From Acidimicrobiia bacterium (GTDB taxonomy: Bacteria > Actinomycetota > Acidimicrobiia > Spongiisociales > ZC4RG35): DNA of 47,262 nt. Positions 25,301 to 33,053 of this stretch are shown here, in pieces. The notes under the pieces are model-generated. The model worked only from the letters and a program-made list of their open reading frames with translations. It had not been told where the DNA came from and ran no database searches. Location: assembly GCA_025928935.1 (NCBI GenBank), contig JAICNB010000016.1:1-47262 (forward strand), written 5' to 3'. Position 1 is the stretch's first letter, and each line of letters starts with the position of its first letter. Position numbers and translations under genes: made by a program.

Positions 25301-25687
25301 TCACCTCCCCAGCCACGCGCGCGGCTCGAACTCGGCCCGTGCAGTCTTCCCCACCGCCACCTCGCCGAACAAGGGCACGTTTGCTGTCAGGGCGACCGTC
25401 ACCGTGACGACACGAGCTCTCAAGGATGTGTCCACGTCACACCAGCAGCTGATCAACCGTGCCCCATTGCGCCGGGCCAGCTCGGCGGCGAGACGGTCGG
25501 GAGCACCGTCTGACGCAGAGGGATAGGTGGCCACCGCCGCAGCAAGAGCGGCAGCCTCGGCTGCGGTCGCCGCCTTCTCCCGGGCGTCGTAAAGCACACC
25601 CAGTGCCGCGGTGCCCACCCCGAGCGTGGCGATCAGGCCGCAGAGCCCGAGCATGAGGACGGTTCCGGCACCGCGGTCCAGGCTCAC
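25301..25687 (-). CDS. TadE-like secretion-neighbourhood protein (Rv3654c-like)
   Basis: 128 residues. The N-terminus RGAGTVLMLGLCGLIATLGVGTAALG is a short charged start followed by a hydrophobic helix, as in TadE/TadG pseudopilins. An alanine-rich helix (AREKAATAAEAAALAAAVA) and a small beta domain follow. M. tuberculosis has a comparable gene (Rv3654c) at the end of its Tad-like cluster. It overlaps the TadE gene by 4 bp and is the last gene of the locus. Confidence 0.75.
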   Translation of the reverse strand: MSLDRGAGTVLMLGLCGLIATLGVGTAALGVLYDAREKAATAAEAAALAAAVATYPSASDGAPDRLAAELARRNGARLISCWCDVDTSLRARVVTVTVALTANVPLFGEVAVGKTARAEFEPRAWLGR

Positions 25688-26067
25688 TTCTCGGTCCGCA
25701 TGATGGCGCTGGCCGAGAGATCCACCCCCACCGAATCGGGGAAGGGTGCGCCGAGGATGTGACGCATCGACACCGAGACCCGGGCCATGGCGCCCACACG
25801 TGAGGGTCTCTCCACCGAGACCCGGGCGAACGCCCTTGTCTCGGGCGTGAGGGAGGCGAGCACCGCCTCCACCGCCCGCGCCGGGTCCGGCGTGGTGGCC
25901 GCGACTCTCGCCCCTTCTCTTGCTGCCCCCTGCAGCTCGATCCTGGTCCGGGCCACACCGATGAGCTGCAGCGACCCCACCAGGACCAGGATCGCCACGG
26001 GAAGCACCAGGAACAGCTCGACGGTCACCGAGCCGCGCTCCCCACTCAGAATCTCCCCGCCACCCAA
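25684..26067 (-). CDS. TadE-like minor pilin
   Basis: 127 residues from a proposed TTG at 26067 preceded by an AAGGTGA site. No ATG is available near the natural domain boundary and the frame runs much further upstream without similarity, so the start is uncertain. ERGSVTVELFLVLPVAILVLVGSLQLIGVA is the TadE membrane helix with the Glu at +5 of the cleavage-like motif. RIELQGAAREGARVAAT is the conserved following helix. It overlaps the DUF4244 gene by 22 bp and the next gene by 4 bp. Confidence 0.75.
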   Translation of the reverse strand: MGGGEILSGERGSVTVELFLVLPVAILVLVGSLQLIGVARTRIELQGAAREGARVAATTPDPARAVEAVLASLTPETRAFARVSVERPSRVGAMARVSVSMRHILGAPFPDSVGVDLSASAIMRTEK

Positions 26068-26237
26068 TCGATCACCTTGCCGAACAGGCTCCCCAGCAAC
26101 CCGCCCCCGCTCCCAGACTGCAGCCATCTCAGCGCGATGACTGCCAGCGCGGTTGCAGCGAGGATCACCAGGAAGTATTCGACCGTTCCCTGCCCGCGGT
26201 CGCCGCGGGTTGCCAGCCATGTGAGCATGCGTGCCAT
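26046..26237 (-). CDS. DUF4244 pilin-like small membrane protein
   Basis: 63 residues. A basic leader (MARMLTWLATRGDRGQ) precedes GTVEYFLVILAATALAVIALRWL, the Flp pilin-like helix with the conserved Glu. A glycine-rich tail follows. It occupies the pilin position in actinobacterial Tad loci and is the probable major subunit. An AAGGAG site sits just before the ATG, stronger than at neighbouring genes, which fits high expression of a subunit. The 51-bp gap before it is the largest in the locus. Confidence 0.82.
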   Translation of the reverse strand: MARMLTWLATRGDRGQGTVEYFLVILAATALAVIALRWLQSGSGGGLLGSLFGKVIDWVAGRF

Positions 26238-26288
26238 TTCCTCTCCTTGTCGTCCGGTTGCCGACCGGTGCGGGGAGAAGTGCGGATC

Positions 26289-26828
26289 TCATGAGAAAGG
26301 CCCTGAGAGATCTTCGAAGAGACGCAGCATCGAAGGGGCATAGAGAAGGAGAACGAGGCCGGGGAGCACGAGCAGGGTGATGGGGAGCATGAGCCGAACC
26401 GGGAGTGCGCGAGACCGCGCCACACGCGTTGCCTTCTCGGAGGCGATGTCCGCCTCGATCATGGCGCGGACCGTGTCGCCCAATGCCGCCCCCGACTTCT
26501 GTGCCCTGGCCAGCTGGGACAAGATGCCCCTCAACTCCCCCTTCATCGGGAGGACGGCATGGGTCAACCCGGAGATGGTGGCGACTCTGGCGGCCCGGGC
26601 CAGCTCCACGTCTCCGGGGAAGGCAGCCGCCACGGTCTGTAACGCCCCCAGCACGGATCTGCCCGATCGAAGCTCGATGAGGAGGACTATCAACGCCGGC
26701 CGGAGCGGAGACGGGGCGCGGCGCAAACGGCCCCGAGCATGGAGGGCCAGACCGAGGCACGCACCGAGAAGGGCGCCTGGCATGCCGGCGACGGCCAGCC
26801 CGGCCGAGGCCGCGATGAGCACGTTCAT
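26289..26828 (-). CDS. tadC: TadC-like inner-membrane platform protein
   Basis: 179 residues from the ATG at 26828 (MNVLIAASAGLAVAGMPGAL); upstream frame extensions lie within tadB and are rejected. It contains a membrane segment, the GspF-type core (LLIELRSGRSVLGALQTVAAAFPG, SGAALGDTVRAMIEADIASE) and a C-terminal helix pair (LMLPITLLVLPGLVLLLYAPSM). TadB and TadC form the membrane platform of Tad/type II systems. The ATG overlaps the tadB stop by 4 bp. Confidence 0.82.
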   Translation of the reverse strand: MNVLIAASAGLAVAGMPGALLGACLGLALHARGRLRRAPSPLRPALIVLLIELRSGRSVLGALQTVAAAFPGDVELARAARVATISGLTHAVLPMKGELRGILSQLARAQKSGAALGDTVRAMIEADIASEKATRVARSRALPVRLMLPITLLVLPGLVLLLYAPSMLRLFEDLSGPFS

Positions 26829-27466
26829 CTCGCCCTCCGAAGGATCGCAATCGAGATAGTCAGGCCGAATACGACCAGGACCGCACCGATGACGGCCGCG
26901 GCCCGTTGCGCGGGCTGGCGCAGGTACGGCTCCAAGCCTCCCCGGGTCAGCGCCCACCCCACGCCGAGCACGGTGGCAGCCAGGAGCACCGCACCGGTGG
27001 CACGGGCGGGGGCGGAGGCGATCGACACTTCATGCGCTACCTCCACCTGGGCCAGGGCCAGCGCACCGACCTCGTCGAAGAGCGATGCAGGTGAGACGCC
27101 GATCTCGCCCGCCCGGGACAGCAATGCTTTGAGCTCGGGACCCACATCGTCGAACTCCGTCGACGCCGCTCTGGCGACACTGATCATCGGTGCCCCCTCG
27201 TCGCACAGACGGGCGACCTCGGGTGCCTCGACAGAGAGAGCAGACCTCTCGACTGCAAGGCGCAACGACTCTCCGGCCCGCAACTCGGCCGACACGGCTT
27301 CGCAGAAGCGGACAGCGCGCATGGACAGACCGGGCCGAGCCCGCCACCAGACCACCGCCACCAGCCCGAGGAATGGCAGCGGGACGGCCAAACCCAACGC
27401 GAGAACGCCGAGACGCCTCCAGTCGGCCCCTGCGGCGAGGCCCATGGCGACGATGGCCCAGGTCAC
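26825..27466 (-). CDS. tadB: TadB-like inner-membrane platform protein
   Basis: 213 residues starting with a GTG at 27466 in a GTGA overlap with cpaF. Two N-terminal hydrophobic segments (LGVLALGLAVPLPFLGLVAVVWW) precede the GspF-like cytoplasmic region FCEAVSAELRAGESLRLAVERSA and ALLSRAGEIGVSPASLFDEVG. Membrane helices end the protein (AVLLAATVLGVGWAL; VIGAVLVVFGLTISIAIL). It is shorter than proteobacterial TadB but typical of actinobacteria. Confidence 0.82.
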   Translation of the reverse strand: MTWAIVAMGLAAGADWRRLGVLALGLAVPLPFLGLVAVVWWRARPGLSMRAVRFCEAVSAELRAGESLRLAVERSALSVEAPEVARLCDEGAPMISVARAASTEFDDVGPELKALLSRAGEIGVSPASLFDEVGALALAQVEVAHEVSIASAPARATGAVLLAATVLGVGWALTRGGLEPYLRQPAQRAAAVIGAVLVVFGLTISIAILRRAR

Positions 27467-28551
27467 CCTCTGTCCTCGATCCCTTCGGGACCTACTGCGG
27501 CGATCTCGGTGATGGAGCGCAAGGCGCCCTCGCGCTCGAGTTGGACCACGAGGTCGATGGCCGCATGGAGTTGGCGCCTCACCGCCACCTCGGCGGTGTC
27601 CCCGGCCGACAGTGCGAGCGTCTCCAGACGCCACAACGCCTCCTGAGGCGTGTTGGCGTGGATCGTCGACAACGATCCTCGATGCCCGGTGTTCAGCGCC
27701 CAGATCAGATCCAACGCCTCTCCACCGCGCACTTCGCCGACCACGATCCGGTCCGGTCTGAGCCGTAGAGCCGATCGCAGGAGCTGTCGGATGGTGATCT
27801 CGCCCACTCCCTCTTGATTGGCTGGATGAGCCTCGAGACGGACCCGATGCCCCGGGATCTGGAGCTCGGCGGCATCTTCGATCGTGACGACTCTCTCCAC
27901 CGGCGGGATCAGTCCGGCGAGGAGGTTGAGCAACGTGGTCTTCCCGGTGCCGGTGCCGCCGGACACGAGGATCGTCTTCCTGGCCAGGACCGCAGAAGAG
28001 AGCGTCTCGACTTGTGCCAGAGTCGCAGCTCCGGCGCCTACCAGCTCATCCAATGAGCGAACCGCCTGGGTGAATCGGCGTATGGCGACAATCGGATGGT
28101 CTACCGCCGCCGGTGGGACTACGACATGGATCCGGCTCCCGTCCTCTAGTCTCCCCTCGACCGTCGGGGAGGACCGATCGACTCTGAGGCCGAGTGGGGC
28201 GATGACCCGTTCTACCGTGGCGTGGAGATCGGAGTCGCCGGCGAAACGGGCATCTACCCGGGACAGGGCGCCACCTCGATCCACCCAGATCTCGTCCGGG
28301 CCGTTGACCAGTATGTCGGTGACGAGCGGGTCTGCCAGCAGGGGCTCCAACGGGCCCATACCCAGCACACGATCGGCGATGTCCCCGGCCAGTGCCCCGG
28401 CCCATCGGGGCGAGGCGATGGTGAGCAGACGCTCGGCCTCGGCTGTTATCTCCGACCGCCTCAGGGCGACCGTGCCGGCAGCGATGTCCCCGATGACACG
28501 ATCGATCACCCCCATGGCATCGACCACACGCTTTCCCAGGCCCTGACCCAT
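27463..28551 (-). CDS. cpaF: CpaF/TadA-type secretion ATPase
   Basis: 362 residues from the ATG at 28551 ([14 protein letters not shown]); a start at 28515 is possible. An N-terminal domain with [22 protein letters not shown] is followed by the ATPase core: Walker [14 protein letters not shown], the Asp box [10 protein letters not shown], Walker [19 protein letters not shown] and the His box [14 protein letters not shown]. This hexameric ATPase drives pilus assembly or secretion. Its start overlaps the CpaE-like gene by 46 bp. Confidence 0.92.
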   Translation of the reverse strand: MGQGLGKRVVDAMGVIDRVIGDIAAGTVALRRSEITAEAERLLTIASPRWAGALAGDIADRVLGMGPLEPLLADPLVTDILVNGPDEIWVDRGGALSRVDARFAGDSDLHATVERVIAPLGLRVDRSSPTVEGRLEDGSRIHVVVPPAAVDHPIVAIRRFTQAVRSLDELVGAGAATLAQVETLSSAVLARKTILVSGGTGTGKTTLLNLLAGLIPPVERVVTIEDAAELQIPGHRVRLEAHPANQEGVGEITIRQLLRSALRLRPDRIVVGEVRGGEALDLIWALNTGHRGSLSTIHANTPQEALWRLETLALSAGDTAEVAVRRQLHAAIDLVVQLEREGALRSITEIAAVGPEGIEDRG

Positions 28552-29066
28552 CGCGCTCGGAGGGCGGTCCGGCCGCCGAGCAGCCGTCTGACGAGCGACC
28601 CTGTCAGCCTTGGCAGGACCGGCCCCGGACCGGGTGGTCGGACCGGAGAGCCGACCGGCTGCCAGACGGCGGGCTCCTGGTGCGACGCACGTAGGAGCCC
28701 GGGGAGAAGCGCCCTCACCGGTACGTTCGGGCCTTCCCATTGGCCCGCTTGACAGCGAATCACGACGGCCGGCCAGACCTCTGAGAGGGCCTCGATCAGT
28801 GGCAGGGCCGCCTCGACCGTGATCGGGCCCGATCCGAGAAGCGCCACCCCGGATCGGCCCGGTCTGAGTTCCGACAGGGATGGGCCCTCCGAGGCGAGAT
28901 CCGACAGAGTTCGGCCGTCCAGTGCCAGGTCCCGGCACAGATCGACCACCAGAGCGCTGCCCGCGACCTGGGCCAGGCCGAGGGCGGAGAGCAAAGACAG
29001 GACGGGCTCCGGTGAATGAACCGCGAGCACACCCTGTCTTGCCGGAGATCTCCCCATCCCCACCAT
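28506..29066 (-). CDS. Degenerate CpaE-like protein without a P-loop
   Basis: 186 residues from the ATG at 29066. In actinobacterial Tad loci this position normally holds a CpaE/MinD-like ATPase. Here the region that should carry a deviant Walker A reads VLAVHSPEPVLSLLSALGLA with no Gly-Lys-Thr/Ser. A following strand-loop (GSALVVDLCRDLALDGRTLSDL) still recalls the MinD-fold VDLD segment. The receiver-like N-terminal domain is also absent. The C-terminal third is Pro/Arg/Trp-rich. I read it as a shortened, probably non-ATP-binding CpaE relative. Confidence in the family rests mainly on position and the residual fold pattern. Confidence 0.55.
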   Translation of the reverse strand: MVGMGRSPARQGVLAVHSPEPVLSLLSALGLAQVAGSALVVDLCRDLALDGRTLSDLASEGPSLSELRPGRSGVALLGSGPITVEAALPLIEALSEVWPAVVIRCQAGQWEGPNVPVRALLPGLLRASHQEPAVWQPVGSPVRPPGPGPVLPRLTGSLVRRLLGGRTALRARWVRAWESVWSMPWG

Positions 29067-29095
29067 GGCCCGAACGTATCGAGCCGGGCAACCCC

Positions 29096-29416
29096 CTACA
29101 AGGGGGTCGGGTGCCAGGTGTGACCGGCTGCCGTCACGGCGTCGATCAGCTCGGAGATGGTGAACGAGCCGTCGGGGAGCGACTCGACGACCGCATGGTC
29201 GACCGCGATCCCTCGAACCGCCCAAATCAGGCTCCGGTCGATGTCCTCGGCCAGCCTGTCCTTCTCCGCGCGTTTCACCGCATCCGACACCGGGGTCACC
29301 AGGAGGGCGGGGATCGTCACCTCCCCGGGCGGGCCGTCGATCTCGACGCCGGCGGCATCGACGAACACGACCCGGCCGTCACCGGCCATCCGACGAAGTT
29401 CCCGGGAGTCGATCAC
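29096..29416 (-). CDS. Hypothetical protein
   Basis: 106 residues from a GTG at 29416. No ribosome binding site is present, but TACTTT lies 6 bases upstream of the GTG, as expected for a leaderless transcript. The sequence shows an alpha/beta pattern (RVVFVDAAGVEIDGPPGEV; AVKRAEKDRLAEDIDRSLIWAV) and ends HTWHPTPL. No family recognised. It is 29 bp upstream of the CpaE-like gene and divergent from ispD by 23 bp. Confidence 0.6.
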   Translation of the reverse strand: MIDSRELRRMAGDGRVVFVDAAGVEIDGPPGEVTIPALLVTPVSDAVKRAEKDRLAEDIDRSLIWAVRGIAVDHAVVESLPDGSFTISELIDAVTAAGHTWHPTPL

Positions 29417-29439
29417 CAGTCAAAAGTACCCTCGGCCCG

Positions 29440-30090
29440 ATGGATCGGGTGATGATCGTGGTAGCCGCCGGGAGCGGTGTCAGGTTCGGCGAAGACAAGA
29501 TGATGCTGCAAGTTGCCGGCCTCCCCCTGGTGGCGCACACCGTCGCAGCCGTGTCGGGACATGCGGATCGATGCATCCTGGTATGCCGGCCCGACCAGAT
29601 GCCTGCCCTCTCCGAACTGGCTCCGGGCGTCGACCTGGTCCCCGGGGGCCCGACACGAACCGCCTCCGAGATGGCAGGGCTCGAGGCCGTCGGCGAGGCG
29701 GCCAGCCTGATCGGCATCCATGACGGCGCCCGCCCCCTGGTGGGCCCGGCCCTGGTCGAGCAGCTCTTCGACACCGCGGCCAGACTCGGCGGAGCGGTGC
29801 CTGTCGTCGAGCCCGGTCTCCTGGTCAGGAGGTCCGACCTCGTCAAGATCGATAACGCCGTAGTGGCGCAGACCCCTCAGGTCTTCCGTGGTGAAGACCT
29901 CCTCGCCGCCTTCGCAGCCGCTGCAGATGTCGGGTTCGTCGGCGCGGACACCGCCGAAGTCGTCCGACGGTTTGGGACGCTGGAGATAGGGACTGTGCTC
30001 GGCGATCCGGGCAACATCAAGGTGACCGAGCCGGAGGACATCGAACTCGTCCGGAAGCACCTCGAGTCATCGGACATCAGTCTCCGATGA
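29440..30090 (+). CDS. ispD: 2-C-methyl-D-erythritol 4-phosphate cytidylyltransferase
   Basis: 216 residues, slightly short for the family. VVAAGSGVRFG is the CTP-binding glycine-rich loop, HDGARPLV the second motif, then AQTPQVFR, and GDPGNIKVTEPEDIELV at the end. IspD makes CDP-methylerythritol in the MEP isoprenoid pathway. The central KDT region differs from classical IspD (VVEPGLLVRRSDL), which could reflect divergence. IspF is not adjacent. Its stop overlaps the next gene by 4 bp. Confidence 0.88.
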   Translation: MDRVMIVVAAGSGVRFGEDKMMLQVAGLPLVAHTVAAVSGHADRCILVCRPDQMPALSELAPGVDLVPGGPTRTASEMAGLEAVGEAASLIGIHDGARPLVGPALVEQLFDTAARLGGAVPVVEPGLLVRRSDLVKIDNAVVAQTPQVFRGEDLLAAFAAAADVGFVGADTAEVVRRFGTLEIGTVLGDPGNIKVTEPEDIELVRKHLESSDISLR

Positions 30091-30626
30091 CCGGAGCGCG
30101 GCCGCCCTTGGACCGGGGACCAGCGTCATCGGATTCGGGTTCTCGGCGTCGGCTGATTGACGACGTCGAAGTCACACTCATCTTTTACGGATCGATCATC
30201 TACCTGGCGGTCATCTCGGCGCTCGGGTCACAACCCACGCCACCCTCGCCTGTCGCCGCGATCAGCGCGGTGGTGGCGAGCGGGACGGTGCTGTACATGG
30301 CGCACGTGTTCACCGCCCTCGTGCCGAAAGTCGCCCGGGTCGGGCGCTTCTCTTGGGCAGACCTGCGTGCAGCCTTGTCGCACGACTTCCCATTGCTGGC
30401 CTCGGTCGCGGTTCCCGTGCTTCCGCTCCTTCTCGCGGCGTCGGACGTCATCGCGGTCGACACCGGATATCGGATGAGCGTCCGGTTGACCATCGCCCTC
30501 CTCTTTGTCATCGCGGTCGTCCTGAGCCGTCGGGACGGCCTGTCCTGGAGGCGGGCCGTCATCGCGGGGCTGGTGATCATCGCCATCGCCATCGTCGTGA
30601 TCCTGCTCGAGTCCCACGTGCATTGA
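30087..30626 (+). CDS. Integral membrane protein of unknown function
   Basis: 179 residues. After a polar N-terminus of about 25 residues there are four or five hydrophobic segments: VTLIFYGSIIYLAVISALG, VAAISAVVASGTVLYMAHVF, LLASVAVPVLPLLLAASDVI, LTIALLFVIAVVL and AVIAGLVIIAIAIVVILLE. It starts in an ATGA overlap with ispD, so it is probably cotranscribed, but nothing in the sequence ties it to isoprenoid synthesis. No family recognised. Confidence 0.75.
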   Translation: MTGARPPLDRGPASSDSGSRRRLIDDVEVTLIFYGSIIYLAVISALGSQPTPPSPVAAISAVVASGTVLYMAHVFTALVPKVARVGRFSWADLRAALSHDFPLLASVAVPVLPLLLAASDVIAVDTGYRMSVRLTIALLFVIAVVLSRRDGLSWRRAVIAGLVIIAIAIVVILLESHVH

Positions 30627-30654
30627 GCCCGCCCGATCAGTGCACTCGGGTATC

Positions 30655-31170
30655 TCAGTCGGCGGCGAGCACCTTCTCGTAGCGAACCTCGGTGACATCG
30701 ACTCCCCCGATGGCCTCGATCCGTATGGGCTTGCCCAGACCCCACCCCTGCCTCGCGTAGAACGCTCGGGCCCGGGTGTTGCCCTCGAGTACCCAGAGCA
30801 ACGCCTGCCGATACCCCGCTCCTGCGAGTCCTCGCTCACCGGCCGCGAGCATGTCCCGGCCAACACCCTTCCCCCATCGCGTCGGATCTAGATAGAGGGC
30901 AAAGACCTCCCCCCAATCCTCGTCGAGAGCGGGGCCGACTGCACAGAAGCCGATGACGACACCCCCCGACTCCGCCAGCAGCACCCTGCCCCGCGGCTGA
31001 TGGAGGATTCGGGCCCAGCTCTGGGTACGGCCCTCGACGTCGAGAGAGTCGAGGAACCCCTGGTCGATCAGCCCCGGGTATGCAGCCTGCCAGCTGGCGA
31101 CCTGCACCCGAGCCATGCCTCCAGCGTCCCCGGGCTCGGCTTCCCTGATGATGGGCCGCGAGCCGCTCAC
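30655..31170 (-). CDS. GNAT family N-acetyltransferase
   Basis: 171 residues from a GTG at 31170, which forms a GTGA overlap with the upstream gene and has an AAGGGG site. IIREAEPGDAGGMARVQVASWQAAY is the first GNAT strand-helix, FALYLDPTRWGKGVGRDML the acetyl-CoA loop (Q/RxxGxG/A type) and ALLWVLEGNTRARAFYARQGW the final motif. The substrate is unknown; it resembles the broad RimI-like cluster. Confidence 0.87.
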   Translation of the reverse strand: MSGSRPIIREAEPGDAGGMARVQVASWQAAYPGLIDQGFLDSLDVEGRTQSWARILHQPRGRVLLAESGGVVIGFCAVGPALDEDWGEVFALYLDPTRWGKGVGRDMLAAGERGLAGAGYRQALLWVLEGNTRARAFYARQGWGLGKPIRIEAIGGVDVTEVRYEKVLAAD

Positions 31171-31739
31171 GGCCCCTTGCTTTGCTCCTCTGATGCGTGA
31201 TGCGCCTCTGATGCGCCGAGGGCCTCGACTCGAGTCGGTTCGGCTTCCTCCCCATGGGAGTCGTCGACGACATGCTCGTCGCGCCCGCCGAGCACCCAGA
31301 AGGCGAGAGCAGACAGAGATGCGGCCCCGAGAGCGACACCGAGCCACAGCCACTGATTCGTGGAGGCGCTGATGGCCGTCTCCTCGGGCTCGGTAGGCGG
31401 GACACTCGAAGAGAAGTCCACTCCCAACTCGCCGAGCGAGACAGGGCCCGACTCGGCTCCCGGGTCTCCGATCACCTCGAACACAACCACGTAGTTGGCC
31501 GGCTTGACCTCGGTGGTCACGCCGTAGACCCCGTCCTCGCGGAGAACCATGGGGATGGTGATCGTGTCTTCGTCGGGCAGCGCGAGATGGGCGACAACCG
31601 ATTCCGGGGCCCCGTCTACCTCCACCCGCAGGTCGATGACCATGCTCTCCTCGCCCATCGACTCGACCGTCGCCGCGGCAGTCCCGAAGCCGGCCCCAAG
31701 CTCGACCGCGAGGAGAATTGCCGCGGTGAATCTGGTCAT
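31167..31739 (-). CDS. Secreted, membrane-anchored protein of unknown function
   Basis: 190 residues. A signal peptide (MTRFTAAILLAVELGAGFGTAAA) precedes an extracytoplasmic beta-rich domain of about 110 residues (VIDLRVEVDGAPESVVAHLALP, VYGVTTEVKPANYVVVFEVIG). A C-terminal transmembrane helix (WLWLGVALGAASLSALAFWVL) and an acidic, His-containing cytoplasmic tail follow. The layout resembles small extracytoplasmic Ig-like or YtkA/CopC-type domains on a membrane anchor, but no motif fixes the family. It overlaps the GNAT gene by 4 bp and lies 12 bp upstream of the GDPD gene's stop, on the same strand. Confidence 0.7.
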   Translation of the reverse strand: MTRFTAAILLAVELGAGFGTAAATVESMGEESMVIDLRVEVDGAPESVVAHLALPDEDTITIPMVLREDGVYGVTTEVKPANYVVVFEVIGDPGAESGPVSLGELGVDFSSSVPPTEPEETAISASTNQWLWLGVALGAASLSALAFWVLGGRDEHVVDDSHGEEAEPTRVEALGASEAHHASEEQSKGP

Positions 31740-31751
31740 CCGCCGGCGATG

Positions 31752-32573
31752 CTACCCATGGGTCGAACCGCGACCCGTGGCCGGCGGCTCCCCCCAGGCA
31801 CCACGTGCTACCAGCACTTCCTTGAGCAGGTCGGGCCGATCGGTGATGATCCCGTCGACACCCAGGTCGAGCAGTTCGCCCATCTCCGCCTCATGGTTCA
31901 CGGTCCAGACATGGACCTGGAGGCCCAGGCCGTGAGCCGCCTCGACGAGACGCTTGTCGACCACCTTCACTCCGCGCGACCGGCGTGGTAGCTGGAGCGC
32001 AACGGCATCAGACCTGACTCCCCGGCCGATCCTCGACGCCAGCAGCCATGACCGGCTCAGGGCCGCCCCGGTCGACGTCGCGACCCGTCTCCCTGCCACC
32101 GCCCGGAACTCGTCGATTCTGCGATCCGAGAATGACCCGACTATCAGCCGGTCATGGAGGTCGAGACGGTCGATGAGCTCGTTGAGGGGGCCCACCAGAT
32201 TCTCGGCTTTGAGATCTACCACGAAGGCCACATCCGGGAAAGTCGATACCGCCTCCTCGAGGGTGGGGACACGGAGACCACTCGCCCGGAACACCGGTCC
32301 CTCTGCGCCGGTATGGCGATATCCCGCATCCAGCCGGCGCAACTCGTCGAAGGTGAGATCACTCACCGGCCCCGAACCGTCGGTGGTCCGGTCGACAGTG
32401 TGGTCGTGGAGGCAGACCAATGTCCCGTCCCGGGTCAAGCGAAGGTCTGTCTCGAGATGGCGATATCCGAGAGCGACCGCCCCGGCGAAGGCCTCCATGG
32501 TGTTCTCCGGCCAGAGGAGACGACTGCCGCGATGAGCGATTGCGACCGGCGGGCGCCATTTCTCGAGGGACAT
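31752..32573 (-). CDS. Glycerophosphodiester phosphodiesterase
   Basis: 273 residues. IAHRGSRLLWPENTMEAF carries the first catalytic His-Arg and the PENT motif. ETDLRLTRDGTLVCLHDHTVDRTTDGSG carries the metal-binding acidic residue and the second His. FVVDLKAE and the C-terminal VHVWTVNHEAEMGELLDLGVDGIITDRPDLL complete the TIM-barrel signature. It hydrolyses glycerophosphodiesters to glycerol 3-phosphate and an alcohol. No secretion signal is present, so it is likely cytoplasmic. Confidence 0.93.
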   Translation of the reverse strand: MSLEKWRPPVAIAHRGSRLLWPENTMEAFAGAVALGYRHLETDLRLTRDGTLVCLHDHTVDRTTDGSGPVSDLTFDELRRLDAGYRHTGAEGPVFRASGLRVPTLEEAVSTFPDVAFVVDLKAENLVGPLNELIDRLDLHDRLIVGSFSDRRIDEFRAVAGRRVATSTGAALSRSWLLASRIGRGVRSDAVALQLPRRSRGVKVVDKRLVEAAHGLGLQVHVWTVNHEAEMGELLDLGVDGIITDRPDLLKEVLVARGAWGEPPATGRGSTHG

Positions 32574-32588
32574 ACCGGGCGCAAAGTA

Positions 32589-32617
32589 ATGGGCCCCGCC
32601 GGGTAGACGGGGCCCAT
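32589..32617 (-). terminator. Hairpin terminator downstream of the HU gene
   Basis: ATGGGCCCCG at 32589-32598 and CGGGGCCCAT at 32608-32617 form a perfect 10-bp GC-rich stem with a 9-base loop, 21 bp after the HU stop. The bases after it on the minus strand (TACTTTGCGC) hold only a short T-run. It could also separate HU from the GDPD gene that follows. Confidence 0.65.
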
Positions 32618-32638
32618 CGAATCTCGGTTAGTGGTCTG

Positions 32639-32932
32639 TCACTCGGCGACTCTGTCCTTGAGCCCCTTCGAAGCCGAGAAGTGGGCGTATCTCTTCGCCG
32701 CGATCGTGATCGTCTCACCCGTGGCGGGGTTGCGGCCCTGACGGGCGGAGCGGTGCTTCGTGGCGAAATTGCCGAATCCGGTGATGTTCACCTTGCGACC
32801 GGCATCCAGCTCAGCGGCGATGATCCCCTCGCCCGGCTTGGTCGAGAAGATCACGTCGATGATCTCCGCCGCCTTGCCCTTGGAGATATCTGCCCTATCG
32901 GCGAGCTTGTCCGCCATCTCGGACTTGTTCAC
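32639..32932 (-). CDS. hup: HU-family DNA-binding protein
   Basis: 97 residues from a GTG at 32932 with a perfect AAGGAGGGG site. Longer frames upstream (to 33007) lack similarity. VNKSEMADKLADRADISKGKA is the dimerisation helix pair. VNITGFGNFATKHRSARQGRNPATGETI is the DNA-binding arm with the conserved RxGRNPxTG. It lacks the long Lys/Ala-rich tail seen in mycobacterial HupB. It is monocistronic, with a hairpin terminator downstream and a divergent enoyl-CoA hydratase upstream. Confidence 0.94.
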   Translation of the reverse strand: MNKSEMADKLADRADISKGKAAEIIDVIFSTKPGEGIIAAELDAGRKVNITGFGNFATKHRSARQGRNPATGETITIAAKRYAHFSASKGLKDRVAE

Positions 32933-33053
32933 GGCCCCTCCTTGTGGGTCGACGCTTGGCACCGTCAAATTGGTGACGTGCCGTCTAACAATAGGCGAAA
33001 AGGCCACAACTGCTTGGATTTTCGGGGGTTAGCCTTGGTCGACGAGGAGGAGC

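Noticed and set aside
25684-26850. A 388-codon frame ending in the TadE-like sequence
   Set aside because: Only the last about 127 codons resemble TadE; the rest overlaps tadC and the DUF4244 gene in other frames.
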